15,525 bases of DNA. It comes from JAJECS01 sp034428595 (GTDB lineage: Bacteria > Chloroflexota > UBA11872). Positions 6,049-11,912 of this stretch are shown in pieces. The notes under the pieces were generated by a model that had not been told where the DNA came from, did no database searches, and saw only the letters and a list, made by a program, of their open reading frames with translations. The position numbers were made by a program, and so were the translations under genes. The stretch lies in contig DAOUHO010000001.1 in NCBI GenBank assembly GCA_034428595.1, positions 1-15,525 of the forward strand, in the 5' to 3' direction. Each line of letters starts with the position of its first letter. The stretch's first letter is position 1.

Positions 6049-7152
6049 ATGGGCTGCTTCGGCCAGAGTCCAGCTAGTGCGCAGCCGCGAGACGATGCCT
6101 CTATGACCCCTCGTGAACTTGCCCGGGAGCTCGGGATCTCACCCAAGAAACTACGGTCTTGGTTGCGCACCACATATCCCAGGCATCCGAGTGAGCACGG
6201 ACAGTCCTGGTATCTGAGCGAGGCGCAGGCCGACGCCGCGCGTGAGCACTTTGGGGCGGGATCGAAATACACGCTTGGAACAACTTCTTACTCGCCTCCT
6301 GCAACTGCGAGCACGCGGATCGACTTATCAGCGCAGTACAGCAATATTCAGGTGAGCCAAATTAACTGGCAATGGTGTCAACAGAAGGCCACTCAGATAC
6401 TTGCCAGTGGGTGTCGATACCTGTTGAACCAACCGCTCAAAAGCTTGAGCGATTTGGCAAGCGCACCAGGTATATATCAGTTCTGCGATAAGTATCACCA
6501 CAGCCTCTACGTTGGTCAGTCTTCGAATATCAGGCAGAGAGTTCGCAGCCATATCAAGTCTAACCCACAGCTTTCGCAAAATGCCCACGGCATCCGAGAG
6601 CTCACGATAGAATTTGGTCGTCTCGAGCTCGAGGAATTTGCAATTTCCTATTTGCAACCACCATACAACACGAGCAGGAAGGGCCAGAGCAGTAGACACC
6701 TTCTAGCTAACAAGAAAACACAGGACACATTATGGAAAAGATGTCAGATGCAGAGTCGTACGTTGATTGAGCAAGGCATAGCTCAGGCTCTTGATATACC
6801 CGCAAAACCATGGTTCGGTACATTGCTTTCCACAGAAGCTGGGGGATATATCTTGTATGAGCAGGATGGTAAGGCTCTATATGTGGGTGAAACTCACAAT
6901 ATCGCCGAACGCTGTGGATCTCACCAGACGGATACGTATTTCTCGGCACTGCGTCGTAATGCCGGACGGACGCAATTGGGGCTAAGTTTCGCTCCGGGAT
7001 CTCGCCGCCGCTTCTCGGCCAAGGATGATGAGGGAGTCAGTTCGTATCTCGCCGGATGCAGTCTCGCGGTCATTCCGATATCAATCGGACGCGGCGAACT
7101 GGAATCGGGGTTGATCCGCCACCTTGATCCACTTCTCAACCGCCGACGGTAG
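6049..7152 (+). CDS. HTH protein with two GIY-YIG nuclease domains
   Basis: A 367-residue protein, function unknown. Order: a helix-turn-helix module (about 19-68; TPRELARELGISPKKLRSWL, then a WYLSEAQADAAREHF helix, of the kind seen in Lsr2-like DNA-binding domains); a linker; GIY-YIG domain 1 with GIY (141-143), LYVGQS (153-158), Arg162/164, Glu195/196 and Asn207 in PPYNT; a second linker; and domain 2 with GGY (265-267), LYVGET (277-282), Arg288, Glu350/352 and Asn364 in DPLLN. Both domains keep the Tyr, Tyr-x-Gly, Arg, Glu and Asn set of active nucleases. Base composition is close to half GC with AT-rich codons, unlike all neighbours, so recent transfer is likely. The start is uncertain: ATG 6049 has GGAGA six bases upstream, but ATG 6103 begins exactly at the HTH. 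Confidence 0.8.
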   Translation: MGCFGQSPASAQPRDDASMTPRELARELGISPKKLRSWLRTTYPRHPSEHGQSWYLSEAQADAAREHFGAGSKYTLGTTSYSPPATASTRIDLSAQYSNIQVSQINWQWCQQKATQILASGCRYLLNQPLKSLSDLASAPGIYQFCDKYHHSLYVGQSSNIRQRVRSHIKSNPQLSQNAHGIRELTIEFGRLELEEFAISYLQPPYNTSRKGQSSRHLLANKKTQDTLWKRCQMQSRTLIEQGIAQALDIPAKPWFGTLLSTEAGGYILYEQDGKALYVGETHNIAERCGSHQTDTYFSALRRNAGRTQLGLSFAPGSRRRFSAKDDEGVSSYLAGCSLAVIPISIGRGELESGLIRHLDPLLNRRR

Positions 7153-7184
7153 GCCGAGAGTTGCGGTCGAGCGCGGTTCGGTGG

Positions 7185-7206
7185 CCCGGGCTGCAGGCAG
7201 CCCGGG
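7185..7206. repeat. 22-base hairpin (family D), possible bidirectional terminator
   Basis: Perfect 10-base arms CCCGGGCTGC and GCAGCCCGGG around AG. It sits in the 66-base gap between two convergent genes, where a terminator would be expected, but there is no T-run on either side. Two further hairpins with identical geometry lie at 9277-9298 and 9318-9339. Confidence 0.6.
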
Positions 7207-7218
7207 AATGCGCGCCGC

Positions 7219-8916
7219 CTACCGATACCCGACGTGGATCTCCAGCTTCTCCAACGTGAGCCGCTCGGCGGTCGCGTCGGGCGGGTTGACCCACACGCCG
7301 ACCAGGTTCTCGCCGTGCGCCAGGAACGCCGGCTGGGCCTCGAAGACCAGCCAGCCGTGCTCGACGGTCGGCGGCGGCAGCAGGATGTTGTTCACCCGCA
7401 GCTCGATGCGCTCCACCACGTCCGTCAGCGGCGGGCGGTTGTAGAGGTCGCGGTACTTGGTCGCCAGCAGCACCGGATCAAGCCGGTCGCCGTCCGACTC
7501 GCCTTCGTCGGACAGCACCGCGCGCACGGTGATCGCCCGCACGGCCTCGGCCTCCGCGTTCACGTCGTCGCCCACCCACACGCGCACGAAGGTGTCCACC
7601 TTGCCGTCGCGGTAGTCGCTCGACTGGTTGGGCGGTCCGGGCCAGTCCTCCTTGGGCTGCGGCGTGCCGGTGGGGATGTTCGGCAGCAGCGCCGGCAGCG
7701 GCGCCAGCATGTTGGTGTTGAGCGTCATCGCCCGCGGCGTGCTCCAGTCCTCCGGCGGCGGGATCATGAAGTGCCCGCCGCCGCGCCGCTCGGCGAAGAA
7801 CACCTTGTCGGTGCGGCGCAGCGTTTCCGGCGTGCCCAGCTCGCGCTGCGCCTGCATGCAGCCGCGCCAGTAGTCGGTGTCCATCAGCTCGACGTAGGTG
7901 CCGGCGCGCCGCGCCGACTCCGGCGTGCGGTCCGGGTAGTTGAAGGTGCACACGCCGTCGGCGCCCTGGTGCAGCCAGTTGGCCGTCGCGCCCCGCTGGA
8001 CCTCCAGCGACGGGTGGTAATAGCCGTCGCTGGAGTGGTGGGCGTCGATGCAGGGAAACAGCTTGACGGGATGCCCGGCGGTCAGCCGCCGGAAATCGCG
8101 CACGTCCACGTCGAACGTGCGGCAACCGAGGATCAGGAGGTCCACCAGGCCCTCGCGCACCCAGGTCTCGATATCGATGCCGGTGGCGTGGCAGCTCACC
8201 ACGTCGGGCGGAATCTGCACGCTCAGCAGATAGGGCCGCCCGCGCACGCGCGCCCGCTCCAGCAGCACCGCGCGCACCGTGCGCATCAGGTCGTTGAGGT
8301 GCTCGCGCAGCTCCCACTGCTGCCCCGCCGGCAACAGCACGTCCAGGCGCGCGAAGTCGAGGTTGATGCCGTCGTGGTCGAAGCGCCAGGCCACCTCGCG
8401 CACGATCTCGGTGACGAAGTCCCGCACCCCCGGCTCGGCATAGTTCATGAAGCCGCTTTCGACGTGGCCGTAGGGCCACATCAGCCACTCGGGATGCGCC
8501 GCCTTCATCGGAATCGTCATGGGCACGACCTTGGTCCCGTCCCAGCCGACGTCGTAGCCGTTCATGGCGAGCTGGTAGAAGGACTCGATGCCGCGGCGCT
8601 GCGCCTGCTCCAGGGCCAGGGACGGAATCTCGACGCCCGCCGCGACCCAGTTCTTGATCCAGTCCCCAACGGGCCGCACGTCGCTCTTGAACGAGGCCTC
8701 CACGCCGCCCTCGGACCACCAGATGATCGTGTCGATCTGCGTGCCCGGCATGTCCTGCAGGCTCAACTGCGCGTCCCACCACTTCGCCAGCTGCTCGGGC
8801 GGGGGGGGCTCGCCCACGAACTCCTTGGGATCGCCGGTGATGTCATAGCGCACCACGATCCGCCGCCGCCGCTCCACCGCGGCCAGATGCTCGGCCGAGA
8901 GCTCGAGTGGCTGCAT
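7219..8916 (-). CDS. Glycoside-hydrolase-like TIM-barrel protein (GHL10-type), putative
   Basis: A 565-residue protein. The N-terminal two thirds look like a TIM barrel of the glycosyl-hydrolase-like family 10 type: RRRIVVRYDITG, IDTIIWWSEGG, an EQAQRRGIESFY segment, HPEWLMWP (141-148), NYAEPGVRDFVTEIVREV (158-175) and DHDGINLDFARLDVLLP (180-196). The pattern 'pending position, released by the flow of a repeated x-VRDF-x-EIV...DGI-x-LDF' is typical of that group. Asp/Glu candidates for catalysis are in DGINLDF. The last roughly 130 residues look like a beta-rich accessory domain. No clear signal peptide, so it may act in the cytoplasm on imported sugars. No enzyme activity can be named. The start is ATG 8916 with a weak AGGGAAG upstream. 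The gene is convergent with the GIY-YIG gene, and a candidate promoter lies 38 bases upstream. Confidence 0.7.
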   Translation of the reverse strand: MQPLELSAEHLAAVERRRRIVVRYDITGDPKEFVGEPPPPEQLAKWWDAQLSLQDMPGTQIDTIIWWSEGGVEASFKSDVRPVGDWIKNWVAAGVEIPSLALEQAQRRGIESFYQLAMNGYDVGWDGTKVVPMTIPMKAAHPEWLMWPYGHVESGFMNYAEPGVRDFVTEIVREVAWRFDHDGINLDFARLDVLLPAGQQWELREHLNDLMRTVRAVLLERARVRGRPYLLSVQIPPDVVSCHATGIDIETWVREGLVDLLILGCRTFDVDVRDFRRLTAGHPVKLFPCIDAHHSSDGYYHPSLEVQRGATANWLHQGADGVCTFNYPDRTPESARRAGTYVELMDTDYWRGCMQAQRELGTPETLRRTDKVFFAERRGGGHFMIPPPEDWSTPRAMTLNTNMLAPLPALLPNIPTGTPQPKEDWPGPPNQSSDYRDGKVDTFVRVWVGDDVNAEAEAVRAITVRAVLSDEGESDGDRLDPVLLATKYRDLYNRPPLTDVVERIELRVNNILLPPPTVEHGWLVFEAQPAFLAHGENLVGVWVNPPDATAERLTLEKLEIHVGYR

Positions 8917-8952
8917 GGGGTGTCTGCTCTTCCCTGGCCTATCCCTCCGCTG

Positions 8953-8966
8953 GAACTATAGGCGGC
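8953..8966 (-). promoter_or_regulatory. Candidate promoter with TATAGT -10, upstream of the glycoside-hydrolase-like gene
   Basis: On the minus strand this reads GCCGCCTATAGTTC. TATAGT (8955-8960) differs from TATAAT at one base and ends 38 bases before ATG 8916. The identical 14 bases recur at 13135-13148 upstream of the minus-strand MFS gene. No good -35 hexamer is apparent. Confidence 0.5.
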
Positions 8967-9001
8967 CCGCCGTCACTCCGATTAGCAGCCTGCACCCGTC
9001 C

Positions 9002-9028
9002 GTCATTCCGGCGCAGGCCGGAATCCAG
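9002..9028 (+). repeat. Palindromic repeat family C
   Basis: A 27-base element beginning GTCATTCCGGC and ending GCCGGAATCCAG, with short self-complementary arms. It pairs imperfectly with the inverted relative at 9056-9082, forming a larger inverted repeat with a 27-base spacer. Confidence 0.8.
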
Positions 9029-9055
9029 GCGGAGTCTCGCGCGTGCCGGGCGGAT

Positions 9056-9082
9056 CTGGACCCCGGCCTTCGCCGGGGTGAC
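9056..9082 (-). repeat. Palindromic repeat family C, inverted variant
   Basis: On the minus strand it begins GTCACCCCGGCG and ends CCGGGGTCCAG. The paired A-to-G/T-to-C changes relative to the usual GTCATTCC/GGAATCC keep the stem complementary. Confidence 0.75.
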
Positions 9083-9162
9083 GAGGTAGTGCCGGTGCGA
9101 CGGGGGAACCCTCTGGATCGCCCAACCTGCCGCGCCCACATGAAGGCCCTTGTAGCCCACAT

Positions 9163-9190
9163 GTCACTCCGAGCGCAGCGAGGAGTCTAG
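9163..9190 (+). repeat. Small repeat family E (GTCACTCCGAGCGCAGCGAGGAGTCTAG)
   Basis: A 28-base element sharing the GTCAYTCC start and GGARTCYAG end of family C but with a GAGCGCAGCGA centre. A diverged inverted relative is at 9375-9402. Confidence 0.6.
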
Positions 9191-9233
9191 AGCGCTCGCC
9201 CCCGCCGTGGGGGGACGCACCGGCAGCTCGAAC

Positions 9234-9261
9234 CTGGATTCCGGCTCAAGGCCGAAATGAC
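9234..9261 (-). repeat. Palindromic repeat family C, inverted diverged copy
   Basis: It begins CTGGATTCCGGC and ends GGCCGAAATGAC. The last arm has a G-to-A change and one extra base, so the stem is imperfect; probably an older copy. Confidence 0.6.
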
Positions 9262-9276
9262 TAACCGATCCGGCGC

Positions 9277-9298
9277 CCCAGGCTGCGCGCAGCCTGGG
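9277..9298. repeat. 22-base hairpin, family D
   Basis: Perfect arms CCCAGGCTGC and GCAGCCTGGG around GC. Same 10-2-10 geometry as 7185-7206, with a compensatory change at arm position 4 (G:C there, A:T here). Confidence 0.65.
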
Positions 9299-9317
9299 AG
9301 ATTCATCCTGGGCCGGT

Positions 9318-9339
9318 CCCACGCTGCACGCAGCGCGGG
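9318..9339. repeat. 22-base hairpin, family D, third copy
   Basis: Arms CCCACGCTGC and GCAGCGCGGG around AC. Nine of ten positions pair. Arm position 5 is C:G here versus G:C in the other two copies, a compensatory change. It starts 19 bases after the previous hairpin. Confidence 0.6.
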
Positions 9340-9374
9340 CCACCGTCGTTCCGGGGGGCGCGAGGTTGGGCGCT

Positions 9375-9402
9375 CTGGATTCCTCACGTTCGTTCGGATG
9401 AC
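9375..9402 (-). repeat. Small repeat family E, inverted diverged copy
   Basis: It begins CTGGATTCCTCACG and ends CGGATGAC. On the minus strand it reads as a GTCAT-CCGAACG...GTGAGGAATCCAG element related to 9163-9190. Confidence 0.45.
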
Positions 9403-9426
9403 AAGCGGGGATGGATTCCCGCCTTT

Positions 9427-9444
9427 GGAGACCTTTGCGTAAAT
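9427..9444 (+). repeat. Left terminal inverted repeat of the IS5-family element
   Basis: GGAGACCTTTGCGTAAAT, matching the inverted right end at 15 of 18 positions. It is also the sequence found solo at 2421-2436 and 4642-4657. Confidence 0.8.
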
Positions 9445-9487
9445 CGAGGGGCGGGGCGGACCATAGGGTGTTGCCAGGTCGAAGAGT

Positions 9488-9493
9488 GGGGAG
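9488..9493 (+). promoter_or_regulatory. Ribosome binding site GGGGAG deciding the transposase start
   Basis: GGGGAG lies seven bases before ATG 9501. The frame is open farther upstream to an ATG at 9411, but that codon lies outside the left terminal repeat and inside the split palindrome, so it cannot be the native start. Confidence 0.6.
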
Positions 9494-9500
9494 CGGGCAT

Positions 9501-10478
9501 ATGCACCGGGAGATGGGCCGGCCGTCGCTCGCCGAAGCGGTGGTGTCGGAGACGCTGGGCCAGAACCAGCGGCTGGAGCGGATCGACGACGCGGTGGACT
9601 GGGAGCGGCTCGGGCAGGTGGTGGCCGGCGTGCATGCCGCCGCCCGCGGACGCCCCAGCTATCCGCCACTGCTGATGGTGAAGGCCCTGCTGCTCCAGCA
9701 GTGGTACACGCTCTCCGATCCGCAGCTGGAAGAGGCGCTCAGCGACCGGCTCTCGTTCCGCCGCTTCGTGGGGCTGGGGCTGGCGGACGCCACGCCGGAC
9801 CACTCGACGATCAGCCGCTTTCGGGCGGCGCTGGAGGCCCAGGGGCTGAGCGAACGCCTGTTTGCGGTCTTGGCGGCGCAACTGGACGCGCAGGGGCTGG
9901 TGCTGAAGCAGGGCACGCTGCTGGACGCCACGCTGGTGGCGGCCCAGGTGCGGCGCCCGCCGCTGGCGGCGGGGCGGGGCGCGCCGAACGCCACCGATCC
10001 CGCGGCGGCGTGGACCCAGACCGGGCGGGGCGCCCGCTCCCACTTCGGCTACAAAGTGCATCTGGGGGTGGATGAGGCCACGCTGCTGGTGCGGCGGGCG
10101 GTGTTGACTCCCGCCAACGTCTATGAGAGCGAGGTGGCCGACACCCTGGTGAGCGGGGATGAGCGGGCGGTGTACGGCGACCGGGCGTATGAGTCCAAGC
10201 GGCGGCGGCAGTGGTTGCGGGAGCAGGACATCAAGGATCGGATCATGCATCGGGCGAATAAGCATCAGCCGGAGCTGCCTGACTGGCAGCAGCGGCGCAA
10301 CGACCTCATCGCGCCCTGCCGGGCGTGGGTGGAGAAGGTCTTCGGCACCCTCAAGCGCAGCTATGGCTACCACCGCGTCCGCTACCGCGGGGTGGGGCGC
10401 AACACCGTGGAGTTGTGGTGCAAGCTCATGGCCTACAACCTGCGCAAGGCGGACACCTTGGCCTGGGCTGCGGGCTGA
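9501..10478 (+). CDS. IS5-family transposase
   Basis: A 325-residue DDE transposase of the IS5 group. The N-terminal domain carries the pattern RPSYPPLLMVKALLLQQWY, LSDPQLEEALSDRLSFRRFVGL and TPDHSTISRFRAAL (51-111), as in E. coli IS5. The catalytic core follows: Asp142 in GTLLDATLV, then HFGYKVHLGVD, Asp227 in YGDRAYES, and Glu278 in WVEKVFGTLKRSYGYHRVRYRG, with the IS5-type Y-(2)-R-(3)-E-(6)-K spacing around the last acidic residue. The protein is uninterrupted, so the element may be active. ATG 9501 is chosen from its ribosome binding site and because it lies inside the element. No second frame or frameshift is needed. Confidence 0.92.
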   Translation: MHREMGRPSLAEAVVSETLGQNQRLERIDDAVDWERLGQVVAGVHAAARGRPSYPPLLMVKALLLQQWYTLSDPQLEEALSDRLSFRRFVGLGLADATPDHSTISRFRAALEAQGLSERLFAVLAAQLDAQGLVLKQGTLLDATLVAAQVRRPPLAAGRGAPNATDPAAAWTQTGRGARSHFGYKVHLGVDEATLLVRRAVLTPANVYESEVADTLVSGDERAVYGDRAYESKRRRQWLREQDIKDRIMHRANKHQPELPDWQQRRNDLIAPCRAWVEKVFGTLKRSYGYHRVRYRGVGRNTVELWCKLMAYNLRKADTLAWAAG

Positions 10479-10599
10479 CCGCGGGACCCGTGCGCCTCGC
10501 GCGGAGCCCCGCGGCCCGGGATCCCGCCGCCGGCGCCCGCCTGCCTGCCGCATCGGCCTCCAGGCGGGGCTGCCGCCCCTCCCCACGCGCTCCAGCCCC

Positions 10600-10617
10600 A
10601 ATTATTCAAAGGTCTCC
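10600..10617 (-). repeat. Right terminal inverted repeat of the IS5-family element
   Basis: Read inward on the minus strand: GGAGACCTTTGAATAATT. The 11 outermost bases are identical to the left end. About 120 GC-rich non-coding bases separate it from the transposase stop. Confidence 0.8.
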
Positions 10618-10712
10618 CTCCGCGGGAATGACGGACCTAGGCCACTGCCCTGCGGCCGGGCAGCCGCGGGCAGGCATGATTGACGCTCAGTGCTTGTCGG
10701 CGCGATCCACTC

Positions 10713-11912
10713 ATGAAGCTGCCCACGCCCGAGATACCCGCCGACGCGGCGGCCATCGACGCGGCCTGGCTCACGCGCGCGCTGCGATCGGGCGGGGTGC
10801 TCACCGGCGGAGCGGTGACAGCGGTGCAGGTCGAGACGCTGGGCGGCAGCCAGGGATTCGCCGGGCAACTGCGGCGCCTGCGCGCGACCTATGACGACGA
10901 CGCGGACGGCGCACCGCCGAGTTTCATCGTCAAGCTTCACAGCCCCAACGCGAGCACGCGCGAGCTGATCCGGCGCATCGGCGCGGCGCAACGCGAGATC
11001 CGCTTCTACCGCGACCTATCCGATCGAGCGGGCGTGCCTACCGCGACGCTGCACTTCGCGGCCCACCACGGCGAGCGCTACGTCCTGCTGCTGGACGATC
11101 TCGCCCCCGCCCGCGCCGGCGATCCGGCGGTGGGGTGCTCGCCCGAGCAGGTCCAGGCAGCCGTCGCCTGCGTGGCCGGCATGCACGCCGCCTGGTGGGA
11201 CAGCCCGGCGCTCGCCGCGCAGAACTGGATTCCGGTCTTCGACGAGCTGACCGCCACGCGCCACGCCATCTGCCGCGAGGCTTGGCCGGAGTTCGTCGAG
11301 CGGTATCGAGGCCAGCTTCCAGACCTTTGCGCCAACATCGGCCCCGCGCTGCTCGACGGCCTTGACTCCGTGCGCCGCGCCCTGTCCCAAGCGCCGCCGA
11401 CCCTGCTGCACGGCGACTTCCGCCCGGACAACGTGATGTTCGCGGCGGGCGGCGCCGGCCCTCCGGCGGCCTTTGTCGACTGGCAGGTGATGCTCCGCGG
11501 GCCGGGCCTGATGGACGTGGCCTATTTCCTGCTCTCGGCAACGGATCGCGACACGCGCCGCGCGCTGGAGATGGACGTCCTGCGCGCCTACCGAGAGGCT
11601 CTGGCGCAAGGCGGCGTGACCGGCTTCACCGCGGACCAGTGCCGGACCGACTACCGCCTCGCCATGGCGGACGTGCTCTCCCGCATCGTCGTGCTCACGA
11701 CGCGCGTGCTGCCAGAGGGCATCGCGGGCTGGTCGGTCTTCGACGTGCTGGCTGAACGCGTTGCGGGGGCGGTTGTCGATCTGGACTGCATTGGGTTGCT
11801 GGCGCCAAAGGGGGAGCCGCGGTCGGATGTCCCGATGGCCCCTACGCTAGGGCATCGGCGGGCCGAAACGAGCGCGCGACGCGGAGCATCAGAACGGCCC
11901 CGGCAAATGTGA
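10713..11912 (+). CDS. Aminoglycoside phosphotransferase / ecdysteroid-kinase-like small-molecule kinase
   Basis: A 399-residue protein of the APH/choline-kinase fold that transfers phosphate from ATP to a small hydroxylated molecule; the substrate is unknown. Seen: Lys74 in FIVKLH, the helix Glu95 in QREIRFYR, the LLLDDLAP hinge (126-133), the catalytic loop HGDFRPDN (233-240, Asp235 and Asn240) and the metal-binding Asp256 in FVDWQ, followed by GPGLMDVAYFL. This is not a recognised resistance gene. ATG 10713 lacks a clear ribosome binding site; a TTG in frame at 10680 is an alternative. It begins about 95 bases after the right IS end, so the insertion may have cut off its promoter. Its last 71 bases overlap the convergent MFS gene, and that Arg-rich tail looks unlike the family. 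Confidence 0.82.
   Translation: MKLPTPEIPADAAAIDAAWLTRALRSGGVLTGGAVTAVQVETLGGSQGFAGQLRRLRATYDDDADGAPPSFIVKLHSPNASTRELIRRIGAAQREIRFYRDLSDRAGVPTATLHFAAHHGERYVLLLDDLAPARAGDPAVGCSPEQVQAAVACVAGMHAAWWDSPALAAQNWIPVFDELTATRHAICREAWPEFVERYRGQLPDLCANIGPALLDGLDSVRRALSQAPPTLLHGDFRPDNVMFAAGGAGPPAAFVDWQVMLRGPGLMDVAYFLLSATDRDTRRALEMDVLRAYREALAQGGVTGFTADQCRTDYRLAMADVLSRIVVLTTRVLPEGIAGWSVFDVLAERVAGAVVDLDCIGLLAPKGEPRSDVPMAPTLGHRRAETSARRGASERPRQM

Larger units (their letters stand above)
8917..9426. other. 510-base non-coding repeat nest
   Basis: No credible gene is seen; short open frames here run through repeats. From left to right it holds a candidate promoter for the minus-strand gene (8953-8966), a pair of family C repeats in opposite orientation (9002-9028, 9056-9082), a family E element (9163-9190), an inverted C copy (9234-9261), two D hairpins (9277-9298, 9318-9339), an inverted E-like copy (9375-9402) and the left half of a split C repeat that abuts the insertion sequence. 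Confidence 0.75.
9427..10617 (+). mobile_element. Complete IS5-family insertion sequence (about 1191 bases)
   Basis: A single IS5-type transposase gene is enclosed by inverted ends. The left end GGAGACCTTTGCGTAAAT (9427-9444) and the right end read from outside, GGAGACCTTTGAATAATT (10617-10600), agree at 15 of 18 bases, with the first 11 identical. The length is close to that of canonical IS5 elements. The element lies between the two arms of a family C palindrome (9413-9422 and 10622-10632). No clean target duplication is visible next to the ends, so the outer boundary could be off by a few bases. Composition matches the host. The element appears intact. Confidence 0.85.

Noticed and set aside
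9277..9339. Closely spaced hairpin repeats as a possible small CRISPR array
   Set aside because: Only two units 19 bases apart with differing arms, scattered relatives elsewhere, and no cas genes; it fits dispersed hairpin repeats.
9411..9500. Transposase start at ATG 9411
   Set aside because: This codon lies outside the left IS end, in the split palindrome; ATG 9501 with GGGGAG is inside the element.
9187..9669. A 160-codon minus-strand frame spanning the repeat nest and IS left end
   Set aside because: It crosses several repeats and the IS boundary and is Pro/Arg-rich with no domain.
11321..11331. AGACCTTTGCG inside the kinase gene, resembling the IS end
   Set aside because: Only 11 bases match; it encodes part of a continuous kinase sequence and is not next to any repeat, so chance is the simplest reading.
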